Assembly (NCBI RefSeq): GCF_964355755.1 | Contig: NC_092670.1 | Span: 12,089,201 to 12,153,200, forward strand | Source: Antedon mediterranea | Taxonomy: Eukaryota > Echinodermata > Crinoidea > Comatulida > Antedonidae | Length of the DNA: 64,000 bases | Direction: 5' to 3' | Part shown: positions 51,501 to 63,800 of the stretch, piece by piece | Layout: every line of letters starts with the position of its first letter | How positions within the stretch are numbered: the stretch's first letter is position 1 | Position numbers and translations under genes: made by a program | Notes under the pieces: model-generated | Seen by the model: the letters and a program-made list of their open reading frames with translations, nothing else | The model's database searches: none | Told to the model about the DNA's origin: nothing

Positions 51501-53213
51501 ACGTAAAACAATAAAGCACAGTGTGAAGAGGTATAGAATAAGGGAAAACAATTTTACAATTTAAATAAAAAAAAAAATTAATATACCAAATCATCAAATT
51601 AATACTGTACTAAAATTGACACTGGCTAGCCCTAGTAATGTAACAACAGAGGAGGTACCAAAGTTAATTCCCACTCTAGCTAGGAAAATAATTATTTTAC
51701 TAGCCCTGTTTGTGAAGGCCCTCACTACCAAACAGATGGTATTGTAATCAATTATCTACTTAAAATTCCAAGTCAAATGGTTAGGAGGTAAACCTTTTCG
51801 TCATGGGTGGCCAATTTTTTTATTAAAAAAAAATGGTAGGACCTGTGCTGTGTGTATGTTCAGCTAGGTAACCGGATCTATGATTTTAATTAGGCATAGG
51901 CCTAGCGGCTAGCTATTCTATGCTAGATTATATATAACACTAACACTAAAAGTATACTTTCTGTCTCAAAATACCTGCTGTACTACGAAAGGTGTGTTGT
52001 ATTACTCTATCTACCTAGGCCTATCAATCCGCCTGTTTTCGAACGATTCATCTAATTGCAAAGGTAGGCAGGCCTAGTAGTAGTAGTAGTATAGGCTATA
52101 TAGTAGTTAGTATAGATAGGCTAGCTAGGCCTAGCCTGCCCTGGAGGTCTAACCTAACCTATTTATTATTATTAGTATTATACTAAATTCAAAATTATTA
52201 GGCTATCTATAACTCTGTGGAACTATAGTACCAATAATAATAATTATCATTACTTACTAGTATTGCCTATTTTACTAAATAAAAGGCCCTAACTAATCCC
52301 TAGAGCCGATGGACACTGTACTATTTCTAAAGAGAGAAGTTACCTGTCAAGCAAAAAATTTGCAACATCAGAATTACTTGCTAAATTATTTGCTTCTTTT
52401 ACTACGGACCATCTCTGAAATGTATCGAAGTTTAGCAAAATTCTGCGAGCATTTGACGCTACATTACGTGTAAGTTTGCGCCTTTTCTTTTCCGATGATC
52501 TCAATCCAGAATAAGGGCCTCGTTTACCCATCCTTTACCACGGGTTCGTCTCTCTCGTGATGAACGATGATAATCAACTCACACGTGTGTTCTCTTGCGG
52601 TACGTACAGAAATAAACAAGCCAAAAAAGGAGTCGTATGCATAATTCATTAGCAAGCGCGTTGCATTATGGGATATGTTTTGATCGAAAACTTTGACTGG
52701 AAGTCACAGTTTTTTTTTTAACAAAAAACCGTTTGTAATTCAGTTGAATGATTTTTTTTTCGACTAATTTTTATTGAAAGTTAAATTACTATTATGATAC
52801 TTCAAATTGACCCATTTTTTTTCGAAATCTGTTATTTTTTATTTTTTTGGAATTAGTCAAAGGGACAATACATCTTTAATATTTGATAAGATAGTAAGTG
52901 TAAAATGTTAGACCTTCTAGTCTCTAGATTATCATTTATTTTTGTGTAGAGGCACAAGAGGCTCACTAAAGTCAAAATCTAATAAGCCAAATGATCCGTA
53001 TAAACACTGGATATGCTAATTATTCTGAAGTCTTATCCATTTCTTGACTTTATTGTTATTGCATGACCTGTGATCTTTCGTACCTTCTATGGAGTCAGAT
53101 AAAGTTTTAGCCCAATTTACATAATAATTTGTTCCACCTCCAGCCCACGGAAAGCAGAATAAACGAAGCTGAGAATTTGGTCGTGTATGGCGACAATTAA
53201 TCATGCTCTCCAT
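42577..53213 (-). CDS. OLAH: OLAH-like medium-chain acyl-ACP thioesterase (type II), complete
   Basis: Type II thioesterase of the alpha/beta-hydrolase fold, which releases medium-chain acyl groups from fatty acid or polyketide synthases in the cytosol. Exons: 53084-53213, 44906-45044, 44553-44652, 43872-44041, 43377-43459, 42577-42698; phases join to 247 residues (human OLAH about 265). Motifs: LRLFCFPWAGGG near residues 17-28; AVRLAGREIR; nucleophile elbow GHSMG with Ser90; candidate Asp201 in GDNDK; catalytic His226 in MPGGHFYFY. The start follows a TTTAG acceptor one base before the ATG, so an upstream non-coding exon is likely; a GATAAG/GTAGGT donor near 53,662 is a candidate. The first intron is about 8 kb and contains a complete TTAA-flanked transposon on the same strand; the exons are intact. 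A polyketide-synthase-linked thioesterase cannot be excluded. Confidence 0.9.
43597..43740 (+). mobile_element. GCTCTGTCTACAC MITE, copy 4
   Basis: TTA duplications at 43,597-43,599 and 43,738-43,740 enclose AGCACTGTCTACACTATG on the left and GATAGTGTAGACAGAA on the right. It is in the OLAH-like intron between exons 4 and 5. Confidence 0.85.
44787..44908 (+). mobile_element. GCTCTGTCTACAC MITE, copy 5, touching an exon edge
   Basis: The left end is AAGCTCTGTTTACACTATC; the right end is ATAGTGTGGACAGAGTTTAC. The right end overlaps the splice donor of the OLAH-like exon 44,906-45,044: the element terminus supplies the intron's GTAAAC donor on the minus strand. Confidence 0.7.
45597..47132 (+). 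pseudogene. Decayed gene for a P2X7 C-terminal (ballast) type cysteine-rich domain
   Basis: A candidate first exon (45,597-45,608, MDLS) follows a GC-rich patch and joins in frame to 46,400-46,605, which reads LTEVEAKDLL and then WCVCNNCWQIQTENERVFC, matching the WCxCgxC-P-E-CC start of the P2X7 cytosolic ballast domain. The downstream part (46,876-47,132) reads LNEAMLQLARAYHQDI, then AYRQYV, PHGRLG, IPSCVWAVRDKYPDAFGQYV, the domain's closing block. Lesions: in-frame TAG at 46,882, TGA at 47,011 where the family has Trp, and a frameshift near 47,048. The junction between the two exons does not keep phase. The expected stop is TAA at 47,130-47,132. In P2X7 this region binds zinc and guanine nucleotide and acts cytosolically; free-standing versions occur in many invertebrates and are uncharacterised. 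Confidence 0.72.
47129..47151 (+). repeat. Internal copy of the transposon terminus with TTAA
   Basis: TTAA (47,129-47,132) is followed by AGATGTATTGTCCCTTTG, identical to the right end of the element over 18 bases and in left-end orientation. It separates the ballast-domain relic from the transposase gene. With the right end at 52,875 it could delimit a shorter, transposase-only element of about 5.7 kb. Confidence 0.85.
47297..52531 (-). CDS. Kolobok-like DDE transposase, 13 exons, apparently intact
   Basis: Exons: 52344-52531, 51411-51496, 51088-51142, 50857-50910, 50598-50702, 50177-50492, 49681-49963, 49190-49426, 48988-49064, 48740-48844, 48233-48447, 47822-47986, 47297-47555; 714 residues. 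The stronger donor for exon 2 (end at 51,368) breaks phase with exon 3; the weaker GTGCTT donor at 51,410 restores it, so that junction is uncertain. The N-terminus is basic (MGKRGPYSGLRSSEKKRRKL), followed by an acidic middle. The core has NTALxASG-type STALLASGNNY, TYYRIQRKYLVP, GDGRMDSPGHSAQ (Asp364/368), VECVTDAHLQI (Asp432), HSHNIWHAAKNLAK, ASCSHRPLE and RGTAELENFHQCIL (Glu578/580), candidate DDE residues. No THAP zinc finger was seen, though many Kolobok proteins have one. No stops in the assembled frame. Confidence 0.83.
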
Positions 53214-54679
53214 CCTAAAAAAAAATATATTTTAGTTTTTACAAAAATAAAATGTATTATAATTATTAATATTAAATTTATATATTAAATTAGGCTAGGT
53301 CTAAGTATGCCATGGGCAAACTCATACAATTATATGTCTACCTAATTTAGCAATAGAACCTAATTTCGCGTGACACCGGTGAGGGGGAAATCCCAGTGAG
53401 ACACGCACCCAGTCACACTTCCGACAGGGCGCAGGAGGCCAGTAGCCAGGCTCACAATATTAAATCACAGATAGCTTGGAGTAGAGGCCTAGCCACATTG
53501 TAGCTTCTATCTAGCTGCTTAGCTTAGCCTATACATAAGAATCGAATGCTGTTTCGTCTCGCTTTTTCAGAGATAAATCACAAGTAACGTAAAATTAGCA
53601 AAACATTTATGCTTAAATAAAGAAATAATATCCTAAAAAGCTTAGGCCTAGGCCTACCTACCTTATCAACATAAAACACTCAACAACCAGTGCAGTATCA
53701 ACATGTTTTTGTTTAGCGCCACCTATAACTACTACTTTTTACATAAACTTTCACAACAATGAGGAAATTATTTATATAAATATTTCTAATAAAAAACGCC
53801 GCTTGACATTTTGACGTGTCATTAAAGGATGTTTTTAAAAATTGATATTCTATTTAATAATATAAGAAATAATGATTCATTATCGTAAATTGTATTTGTT
53901 TAACAATCAGCAGGCCTAGCCTAGTAAACATTTATACATCTCATAGACTCTGTTCTCACAGCTCTGGGGTTTGAGCATGCCCAGTCCGAATATTCGTAGT
54001 AAACAATAAGCTACCACATATTATGCTAACTGTTTCCTAATTATTCCGCCGTTCTCTTGAATATAGCCTAAAGGAGCGGCGCAATCATTTTTATCTGTAC
54101 ATAATATTTATATATATATATATATATTTAGATTCAAATTTTAGATTGTTCAATTTGATGCTGCGCAATTTTTAAATGTTTATCTTTGTATTTTATTGTT
54201 TACTTATGTTCAAGTGCAGTATATGGAGATCCATCTCAATAGTGCTTTGCACTCATGGCAATCCTCAGGGTGCTACACCGCTGTCTTGTTGTCATGTATT
54301 TTTGTGCCTGAAAATTGAATAAATAAAATAAATTAAAAAATTAGTATTTTAATAGATTTAATAACCTCTTGAATATAACTGCCTAAAAGCGCCCGCGACA
54401 AAATATATACAAAAATGTTCATCCTAGAATAAACTAATACGTCCAAGAAGAGCAATAATATCATGACGTCATTTAATTGGATTTTCTTTTTAAATTAAAA
54501 GACAACATAAATGGTTATCCAATAAAAATGTTTCTAACGTTTTACTTAGAATTTTCTCTTTTTTTGTAAAATTCATGTTAGTGCCATAATAATTTTAATT
54601 AAAGCTCATCTCCATTTCGTAATTACCAAATCTTGTCATCGTCAAATTAGATTCTTTGTTTTCAATATTTTAATATACG

Positions 54680-55200
54680 GCTTTACCACCACGTTGAAAC
54701 ACCGGTTCTCGTCAGATCACCGAAGTTAAGCAACGCTGGGCCTGGTTAGAGCTTGGATGGGAGATCATCTGTGAATAACGGGTGTTGTATTATGGAGCTG
54801 GGGTCCCGTTTGGCATTTGAAATCAGCATTGCTGACTCGTATGGCAGCCCTGAATCTAGTATCTGCCTCAGACGTATTGGCCCATGCCTTTCCTCTGCTG
54901 GTCAGGGTGGACACTGGACGAGAGAAGCTCTTAATCAATGTTAGGACCAATCAAGGTGCTTTAAATAGTTCTGGCTTTGTTTGTATCAAAACCTGTTTTT
55001 TATTGAAAAAAAAAAGCCATGACAAAACACTATATTTCATGTTATGTATAATTTATTTGTATTTTTCTTGTATATGGTTTTATCTTTAACTGATTGTATT
55101 GTATGGAGTGAGTGCAGAATCTGTTTGGGCTTTAGCCTATTCTCATTCCTGGTTATTTTTACATTGATGACCGAATAAATATTATTATTATTATTATTAT
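54680..55200 (+). mobile_element. 5S rRNA-derived SINE (SINE3 type), about 520 bp
   Basis: 54,680-54,791 is a 5S rRNA-like head: CCACGTTGAAACACCGGTTC, GTCAGATCACCGAAGTTAAG, GGGCCTGGTTAGAGCTTGGA and CGGGTGTTGTA. It covers the internal RNA polymerase III promoter. A unique body follows, then a LINE-like tail ending TGACCGAATAAAT(ATT)n at 55,185-55,200. Divergence from 5S at the 5' end and middle (for example ATCATCTGTGAATAA) and the attached tail argue against a functional 5S gene. Target duplications not identified. Confidence 0.85.
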
Positions 55201-55627
55201 GAGATTAGATAATAAAATAAAACAAAACACAGACGTTTTTCACTGACTGATATCTTTATTTATTTATTATAAAATTAAGCTATATTACACACTTTTCCTT
55301 TTCTGGTGGGATTATCTCTCATTCATTGGCACCCCATTAGGCCTATAGCTTTAACTTAAGTAATCGATATCTAGAATTTAGCACGATAACACAAGGAAGA
55401 TAACTTCACATTGTACGTACTAGCTCATTTACTTATAAAAAGTGACACGTTTGGCAACTTTCACACATCAATACTGTTATTGTTTATCATTAATATCAAG
55501 AAATATATTTATCATGTGTTTAGGCATATAGCAAAAAAAAACAACAGAACCCAGTGGGTACCGATATTCCAACAGTGCATTATTCAGCCTAGCACTAATC
55601 AACCGTTGATAATTATTATACTATAAC

Positions 55628-55646
55628 CAGGGAGTTCAACTCCCTG
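55628..55646. repeat. Short hairpin
   Basis: CAGGGAGTT and AACTCCCTG are exact inverses around a single C. Function unknown. Confidence 0.7.
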
Positions 55647-57846
55647 CTATAAAAATTATTGACACGGACTGTGTGTCCGCCACCGTTGGGCCTCTGTTTG
55701 ACGATGTTTCCAACTTGGATTTGTAATCGTATTCAGAACTAAGGTGTTTATTAGTATAGGCGACCCTATAATCCAATACGACAGGAATATAAATAGGATC
55801 TATGTATGCGAATATTAACAATTAAATACGATGGGAAATAGTGTATAAAAGTAATATTATATAATTCAACTTTTGCTTCTTATACATAATACCTTGAAAA
55901 TAAATGTTGGAATGAGAGGAAGGGAATCGTTCTATTGATTCGTCTGAAGATTTTCAGTAACCTTGCGAATGCAGACCCAATTCGTAAACGGAAACAAGAA
56001 TATGCTATATTTTACTGTACAGGGCCGACGAAATTCCGTTTTACGGTACCTATCATCCATTTGAGTGGAATTCACTTCTAACTTGAGTTAACTTTAATAA
56101 TATTCTCTTTATTTGGGAACGGTATTATTCATTAATAACAATGAAAGTAAAAATAGTAAAATAGTAACAAATATAGGCCTACAATAATAATTACATTCGT
56201 TTCGTTATTGTCTAATAATCGGGTTATTGCAATTGTATTTAATTTATAACCTTAAATTCAATTGATAAAGTATTATATATAAATTTTTTTTGTAGACATT
56301 TAAAAATTATCATTAAACACTATTAACAATAGCGATGAAACGTCACAATCTTTTGTTATTATTTTTACCAAGCCGTATTTTTCTTATCTTACACAGTGAT
56401 GTAGCAAAACAATTCAACAAATGAACGTTAGTATAATATTTTACTTCGGCTGATAATAATAGGCCTACACTCATGGCCCATAAAATAAATTAATATACAC
56501 TTCCACCTAAAAATAAAATTGTATTCACTAAACTATACTTAGTCCCGCACCATAAATTAAAATAGTTGAATGAGCTGATTATATTAAATTCTATTCCAAC
56601 ATTTCAGTTAGTTTAGCTTTGACACTTGGTTTAGCTGCAATTAACGTAAACAATAAAATTATTAAAAACGCATGATAAAATTACGCGGAATTTATAAAAA
56701 CATATACACCTTTTATTTATTTCAGTTACTTATAAAATTAGATTACGTCACAATGACAACTCGAAACGACACATAGTACGTCGCGACGACAATCAATGGT
56801 ACGCCACAGTACAATTTAAACGATTATAGGTAAATGCTATGGGACGCCGTTTATGAAATTGGCGTAAATAACATTTACAATTAAATTGATAGAACATCAA
56901 ATAAAAAGTCTATATTCTACAGTTTATCTTATGCAGGAATATAATATGATAATGATTAGCTAAACGTCATAACTCTGATCAATCGCAAACTGTTCCAGAC
57001 GACCAAGTCGATTCATTATTCATTCTCATCAATGACGTCATTGGAATTATATAAAAATAGAAATTTTTACACTGAAAGACAAATTAATATAGGAATGTAT
57101 GATGTCACAATGTTTGTTTCCATCGTAGTCAGACAAGCAAGCAAAACCTTGGCGGGCAAATCGTCTCTCTTTTCACATGGTGTTATCGTCTGCTCGGGTA
57201 AATTATGAGCCTGAAAACTATTCAATCATGCAGATAGGTGTTTTGAGAAAAGGGTAAAAGTTGATTCCCAATTACCATGAGGCGCAATACGACGTGATTA
57301 AGACGTAGGCCCTCGTGCAACGCAAGTAATTTGAATAATCACAATGCTTGTGATTGGTCAAATTACTCACGTGTTGCTTTCTACCTAAAAACCAAGCGCA
57401 GTTAACGTTTTTTGCAAAGAGACTTTGAGTTGATACTTTGAATTATTGATTAATTCTACCTTTTCATAATTCCTTCTTCGCAGTCAAATTGACTGTTAGG
57501 AAACGCATCAATCAGATATCGTCTTCAGTCATATTATTCTATAGCATTGTAATGATACGATTTTAAAAGTACTTCGCCGTCTTCAGACATACAATATAAA
57601 GACATTGGCATCGCGAAGATTGGCACATAACAACAGTTCCATTAAAGGTCTATACAAACAACATAATATACATATTATTCTATATACAAATATCTCGGCA
57701 GCATTTTGTCCAAGTTAAAATATGTTGGCAGAGTTTCCAAATTGAAACATCACCCATCCACGTGGTAAAAGAACCATTCAAAAATTCACACTTAACGTCT
57801 TCTCTGGTCAACTGCCATCATTTCCATATTCAGCACAACACGTATA

Positions 57847-60800
57847 TCAAAGCTGCGTGCCTATAGCCAAACCTTTTGGAATGATCATACTGTTTTTATG
57901 TTTAACGTCCAAGCACAATTCGTCTGATAAAGATGTGTCATCCGTTTCTTTAGTCATAAGTGCAGAGTACTCCGTATCTCCATCTCCGACGCAATCGTCA
58001 GCAGGCCGTGGTTCAGCCTCGTCTGTAAGCCTATTCTGCAACAGTGCTTCCTGTTCGTCCTCCGGTTCTGAAGATTCGCGACACTGCTCTTTATTTGTTA
58101 AAATATCTTTTTCTTTCGACGGCGTTAAATTTATTTCTACTGCTTTCAATCCAGAATCATTCGATTCACTATATGTTGGTAATTTATTAACAGATCCATT
58201 GTTAGACACAACTTTCAGATTTTGATTTGTATCTGGATGTTTCTCGTGGTAGACAACGGAGTTCTCAGATTTGCTGTACGAGTTCTCTTGTCCAGTGCTT
58301 ACCTCAGATATGGACTCAAACCCTGGTTTAGTAAAGCACTTCTCACTGGTAATACCATCTAACGAACTTTGGCGTGTACTCGCGTCAAAAGAATTCGCGG
58401 TCATCATATTATAACCCTCGTTCTTTTGTGTCTTGGTGAAGTTGCAACAACCGACTTTTGAATTATTCCTTGCCTTGTCGAAAACAACATTATTGTCACC
58501 GTTGTGTTTGGCGTACATAGCGCTAACGATACTGTTTTGGCGGGAATGAGACCCGCGTCGCGATACTTGCCGAGTGGGCAACGACTGCTCCTCTCTCCAA
58601 TGATGAATTTTTCGTTTGATTACCCTTTTTACCTGACAAAAGATAAAGAAGACATGTATTATTACGGAAGGATGGTTTTGATTTGGGGACATGTGAAATT
58701 TGTGTTCCTGCGCCCAATGTTGGCACAACATGGTAATTTACAATTTCTGTAGACGTGTGTTTCTTCAATCTTGTATATTATACTATGAATTGAAAATATC
58801 GCGGAACATTCTCACTTATCTCCAACACCCCCAGGCAACCACATGAACATCTGGCAATAGTAAATCTAGCTTAGTAATCTTTTTTGTACTTGAAGTACTT
58901 TAAATCAAGAAGTAAAGTTTAAGCACACAGTGCTGATATGAAGTACAACCTTATTATTAAGGGAACCATTCAGGACCAAACAAAGTCTACCCTACGAAGT
59001 TTTTACTAGCAGTGGGTGTTCCTAGAATATGGGTTGGCTAAAGTTAAATCATGTTATTAGCCTTCGTTCGTTTCTCGGGAAGTGTCCTATTAATGGGTGT
59101 CCCCGGGGCTGTCCCACACCAAGGTTCTAATGTAGTTTTGCAATAACTATGCCTTACCTCTTGGTTGCAAAAGACATATATCAAGACGACAAAAAAGCCC
59201 TCAAACGAATGAAGCAAAGCGTTACTGATAACCACGGATGGATGGTTACCACCACCAGTATTGAAGACGTAAACAATTCCAGTAACCCCAAGTAGCGGTA
59301 AGAGAAGGACGATGCCACGTAAAGCTTTCCTGAAACGACAAATAACAATTCATCGACAAGTTAGGTGATCTGACAACAAGCGAAAGAAAACAATGGCAAG
59401 TGGTGGTCCAAACCTCCTCCAGTCTCAGTCCTTGGTCTAATTTATGTCCTTATTGTGTTCCTTGATAGGTTCACGTCCCGATAACGCGGTATTAGTTTTG
59501 ACCAGACATTCCAATTTGGAAAAATGAAATATCGAGGGCGCTGTAACAATGCATCAAACCATAGAGGGCTATTATAATCTATAATTGTAAACATGGGTAC
59601 TGATGTCTGGCGTAACCTTATTTCACTTAATAAAAAACGCATGAGTTGTGTAGGCCTACAGATATTACTACTGTATGTATTAAATTCTCTCGAGTAAATT
59701 TATACATAAATAAATCACGGAGTTTTTTTTGGTTTATCCAAAATATCGGGATAAATTGCATTGTAGCGGGAGAGCGGGTGATGACTCGAAATTTAGGGGA
59801 TGTTGACACCCTTCGGTCGGCACGTCGAGTCAATATCCATGGCCTCTTTCGCAAGATTGGCGTCATCGGTACTATACCAGTCACTACCGGTATCCAGAGG
59901 TTCTCCTATTGGTCGGATTGGTTAATCAAGAAGTAAAGAGAAGTATGTCGTCATAGTTGATGTGTATTATGATTCAATCAATACATACCTGTACTGTTTG
60001 GTTTCAAACGAATGCGATGCCTTAAGTTTCGTCATTAAAATGAAACTAATGTGAAATAAGAAGAAGCAATTCGTCTGTAACACAAAGAAATAAACATAAT
60101 AATATATAGAACAATATTTATATATTACATTATTGTTTTTTGTAAACTATCAACTCCAATTGATTGACAATGACAGTTATTTAAAAGAATTCAGATGGAT
60201 CTGTATGTGGCATAGGCTAGGTAACAACGCTACTGCCTAGTTCACATTTACTTACGTATACTACACCATGGAGAAAAAAAATTGTTCCATGGTTACGTCA
60301 GCTACTTACTCCGTATGTGTGATAACAAAGTGAGAGGGAATGGACTGAATTGACACCTGTGTAACCAAATAAGCCTCACCATTGCGTACGCTACACATAA
60401 CCTTAGACTTGCCGTAAGTCTGTAGTTTATTGGTTTATGTTAGTCCACCAGTCGGCGTTTCGATTTTTGTTCTGAATACTAGGAGCTCATGTATTATACT
60501 TATGAAACGCCATATATGCCAACATATTTATCTTTTTACTAATTTCGGTCTAGAACCAAACAACACATAACACCAACTGCACAATATAATTATTGTTTCT
60601 GTATTCAAAATTGTAAAACTTTACTTACCACCAATATGGCAATAACTGGTCCAACAAATATGAATTCAAGGTATTCAACAGAGCCCTTTATGGGTTCACC
60701 ATTGTCGTCATACAGGTCAGCCCCAACAGATGCCCAACATCTGCAATAAAGAACATAATGGAGTATAAAAGGAGGTTTCAAGAAGTCTCTTAAAACTCGC

Positions 60801-63800
60801 AGGAGTCTGACTAATGTTTTCCCACTCGCTGGAAAAAAGCCTTTATCCAAATGCAACTAACTAAAGCTTGGTATTATACGCAGAGCACGAAAAAAAGTCG
60901 AACATAATAATCAACTCTCGCTTGTGATTGGTCAAATTAAATTGCGCATACGTCCTACGTTGCATCACAGCTGGAGCCATAATTTAAAACAACGTTAGTC
61001 AAGTTTTGATAACTTATTCGCTGCAACAAAAAAACTGAATTAATTTTTATTCTTACCCTACGCCAAGTTGAAGTTCACATATTGCATAAACAATAGTAAT
61101 TATTAACGGAATTCCTGAAAATACAAAAGAAATTAATTAATTTTGTTTATATTATTTTTTTCTTTTTATTTTGTTTACAGTTTTTAATTAGGTGTCGTAA
61201 CAACAATTTCTTAAGTTAATGCGTTCTATAATTAATGCAAAGTGCCTTTTGTTTTTTTGATAGTGTGTAAAAATACATGTTACATGATTCATGTACATAC
61301 AAAGTTGTATATTCTTACCCCATCCAATAAGACAATACTTGATAATCGTCATTTTCTCAGGTTTCAGGGCCATGACAACCAAAGTATACAAGTATAGTCC
61401 TTCGACAAACATCCAGAAGAAGTTTGTACATTGAGCGTATATGATCAATGTCATCAGAATACGACATACAGTCTGAAAATTAAAGAAAATACTATGAAAA
61501 AATCCACAATAGAGATACAACATAGATGCAGAAACATACATAAGATAACAACACATAAGATATTCCACTTAATAAAACGTAACGACAAATTTGCATGATG
61601 GGAAGAATCAATACTGCACCACGTATGTCAGGACTTTTTGTATCAAAAACAAGTCAAATTTGTAAAAAACTAATTAAAATATTTTACTTACTAGATTATC
61701 CAAACTTTTCTTAATCATCTGATGGTTGCAAAAGAACATTATGTAGAGAAAGAGGAAACTTGCTATGAAATTCCAGTGAATATAATTCCGAAGACATCTC
61801 AAACTCCTACAAAACAAATGAAAACATTTTAAGAGTTATATGGTAATAGAACCCGCGCTACTATTGGATGATCTTGACTATTGCTCTTTCTTGGGTTGAG
61901 AAAACTGTGTAAATATACACACCAAACTATACGAATTCAACAATGAAATACATCATTATGTTTTTTTCCTGCAACCGTTTGAGAAATTGGATTCTTTTTT
62001 TTAACGGTTTGATAAATTAAAGATGTTTGAAATTATTGTACTATAATCAATACTTCTAATTTGCTTTGTGAATTATTTAATTATTATCCTACGGTAGAAT
62101 AGACAAGGTGATAGAAAACAGTTTGGCTATATAGTGATGTAGATCGGCTAGGGATAAGAAGAAACTGCGAAATAGTAACAGCAATGGAACGTGTAATTAA
62201 TTCATAACTAAATTCAATATGTATATTTATTTCGAGACCGAAAATAAACTAAATTGAATTTAATTATTTCTTTCACCACTTGATAATCATAACACTTTTG
62301 TATAAGCAGTCCACCATACGTTAGAAATGTAGTTAGAAATGAAAATAAATAATTAATTAAAGTAGATTTGAGCTTTTTACGAAGATAATTGCTCGACCAA
62401 GAACAAATTAATAGCATTAATTAAATTAACATCACTTACTTGAAAGATAAGAATATACAGAATGCGATGACAAGAGAAACAAATGACAACGAATAGCCAG
62501 CGTATAGAATGACGGTAGCTATGTCCAAGTATACGGCACTCTGAAAGAAAAAACACAAGAAAACAATGACACTTACAAAATAGACAGTTTTAATACAGAA
62601 ATTAATATGGTACGATATAATTATAAGTAACGCTATGCATGCAATTATCTTTTTTTTTAATAATTCTAAAATTAAAATACAAACCACAGTAACAGCCTGG
62701 CAGTTTGTGTAATTAGCTTTATTTGCCCAAGTGCCATTCAAATAACAATTCCTAGTCACCTCTGAAATAAAAATAAAAATTCCCTCAATATTATATTTGT
62801 GTTTTCTGTCCCTTACACTATTAATCCGACAAACTTGGTCAACCTTATTATGAATAAAAAGTTCATTCATTCATTCATTTTCTTTATTTCGGATAGTACA
62901 TCATATACAAATCAAACAAAAACAAAGAGAAACAATTTATATAAAGAGAGAAGGATCAGATTATGTATCGATCAGAGATAAAACGTACATTGTATCTTGC
63001 CGCCAACGAGTTAAACAGAGGGCAGACCAAGAAAATCTTTTGTTAAAACACGAATTTTTACGGCAATTCAGATATTGATCACAGTTTTGTAAAAACATGA
63101 ACATTATTGACCACAGAAGAGGTGCTCATATTTGCATATTGACTGCCAACATTGGCATATTGTACAACAGAAGATACATGAGAGTCGTGATTGGATTGTT
63201 GGAGAGACCAAAGCGTACGGCCTGCCTACCTGACTTGTATGCGACGCCATTCCAGACTCTTGGGCATTTCAATCGTACTTCACCAGGAGGGCTTGGAGGC
63301 CAACATGTGATATTGTCATACAAACTTGGACAGTAACGACCTAAGTATGAGAGCAAGATGATGTTACCCGTTATGTATCTGACCACAGACGCCAAAGTGT
63401 TAATCTTAATTTCCAAAACAAAGAAAGTTATGGTAACATATTCATGGAAGAGGTTATGGAACCTCCCCACCACGACTCCAATTAAAGACCCATCTTCAAC
63501 CTATTTTGATCCATGTCCATACTTAAATAGCGCCCCTATATATACTAATTTAAATCACAATATTACAGGCCTCCCTCCGATTACTTATACTTTTACAATC
63601 ACTACCTTCGGTTCCGTTTGGCTGCATATCTATTAGGTCTTGCTCTTCATATATTTTCCACAATGTGCATGTTGTAAATTGGGCATTCTCGTCTTCTGGA
63701 TGTAAGTTCTCTTGATCTAAATATGCCTGTACAACCGGAGCTAGAACTTCCACAGTATACTGATGATCATCGAGTATATCCGATGTTTCATTATCGTAAT

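Larger units (their letters stand above)
45163..52879 (-). mobile_element. Kolobok-like TTAA transposon, 7.7 kb, with spliced transposase
   Basis: TTAA at 45,163-45,166 and 52,876-52,879 flanks 19-bp terminal inverted repeats: AGTTGTATTGTCCCTTTGA on the left and AGATGTATTGTCCCTTTGA (inverted) on the right. TTAA duplications and an AG start are typical of the Kolobok superfamily. Both subterminal regions also share ATGAATTATGCAT. Inside are a 13-exon DDE transposase gene (minus) and a decayed P2X7-ballast-like gene (plus), plus an internal third terminus at 47,129. The element occupies most of the first intron of the OLAH-like gene. The superfamily call is from TSD, TIR and transposase motifs, not from a search. 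Confidence 0.85.
53720..57846. other. Spacer between OLAH-like and CRF-receptor-like genes
   Basis: No protein gene recognised. It holds a short AT microsatellite at about 54,110, the 5S-derived SINE, and a small hairpin at 55,628. A pair of similar blocks (TCTTGAATATA-CCTAAA-GCGGCGC near 54,054 and CTCTTGAATATA-GCCTAAAAGCGCC near 54,366) flanks a possible LINE/SINE tail at 54,180-54,345. The right part (55.7-57.8 kb) may include the receptor's 3' UTR. Confidence 0.5.

Noticed and set aside
54680-54791. Functional 5S rRNA gene
   Set aside because: Diverged from 5S at the 5' end and in the middle, joined to a SINE body and tail, and single rather than tandem.
54753-55089. Open frames on both strands at the 5S-derived repeat
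   Set aside because: They fall in a SINE head and body; the repeat identity explains the sequence better than a protein.
58504-58752. Plus-strand frames opposite the receptor C-tail exon
   Set aside because: Antisense shadows of a well-supported coding exon.
63097-63636. Plus-strand frames of 79-92 codons
   Set aside because: Antisense to the hormone-binding domain exons of the class B1 receptor.
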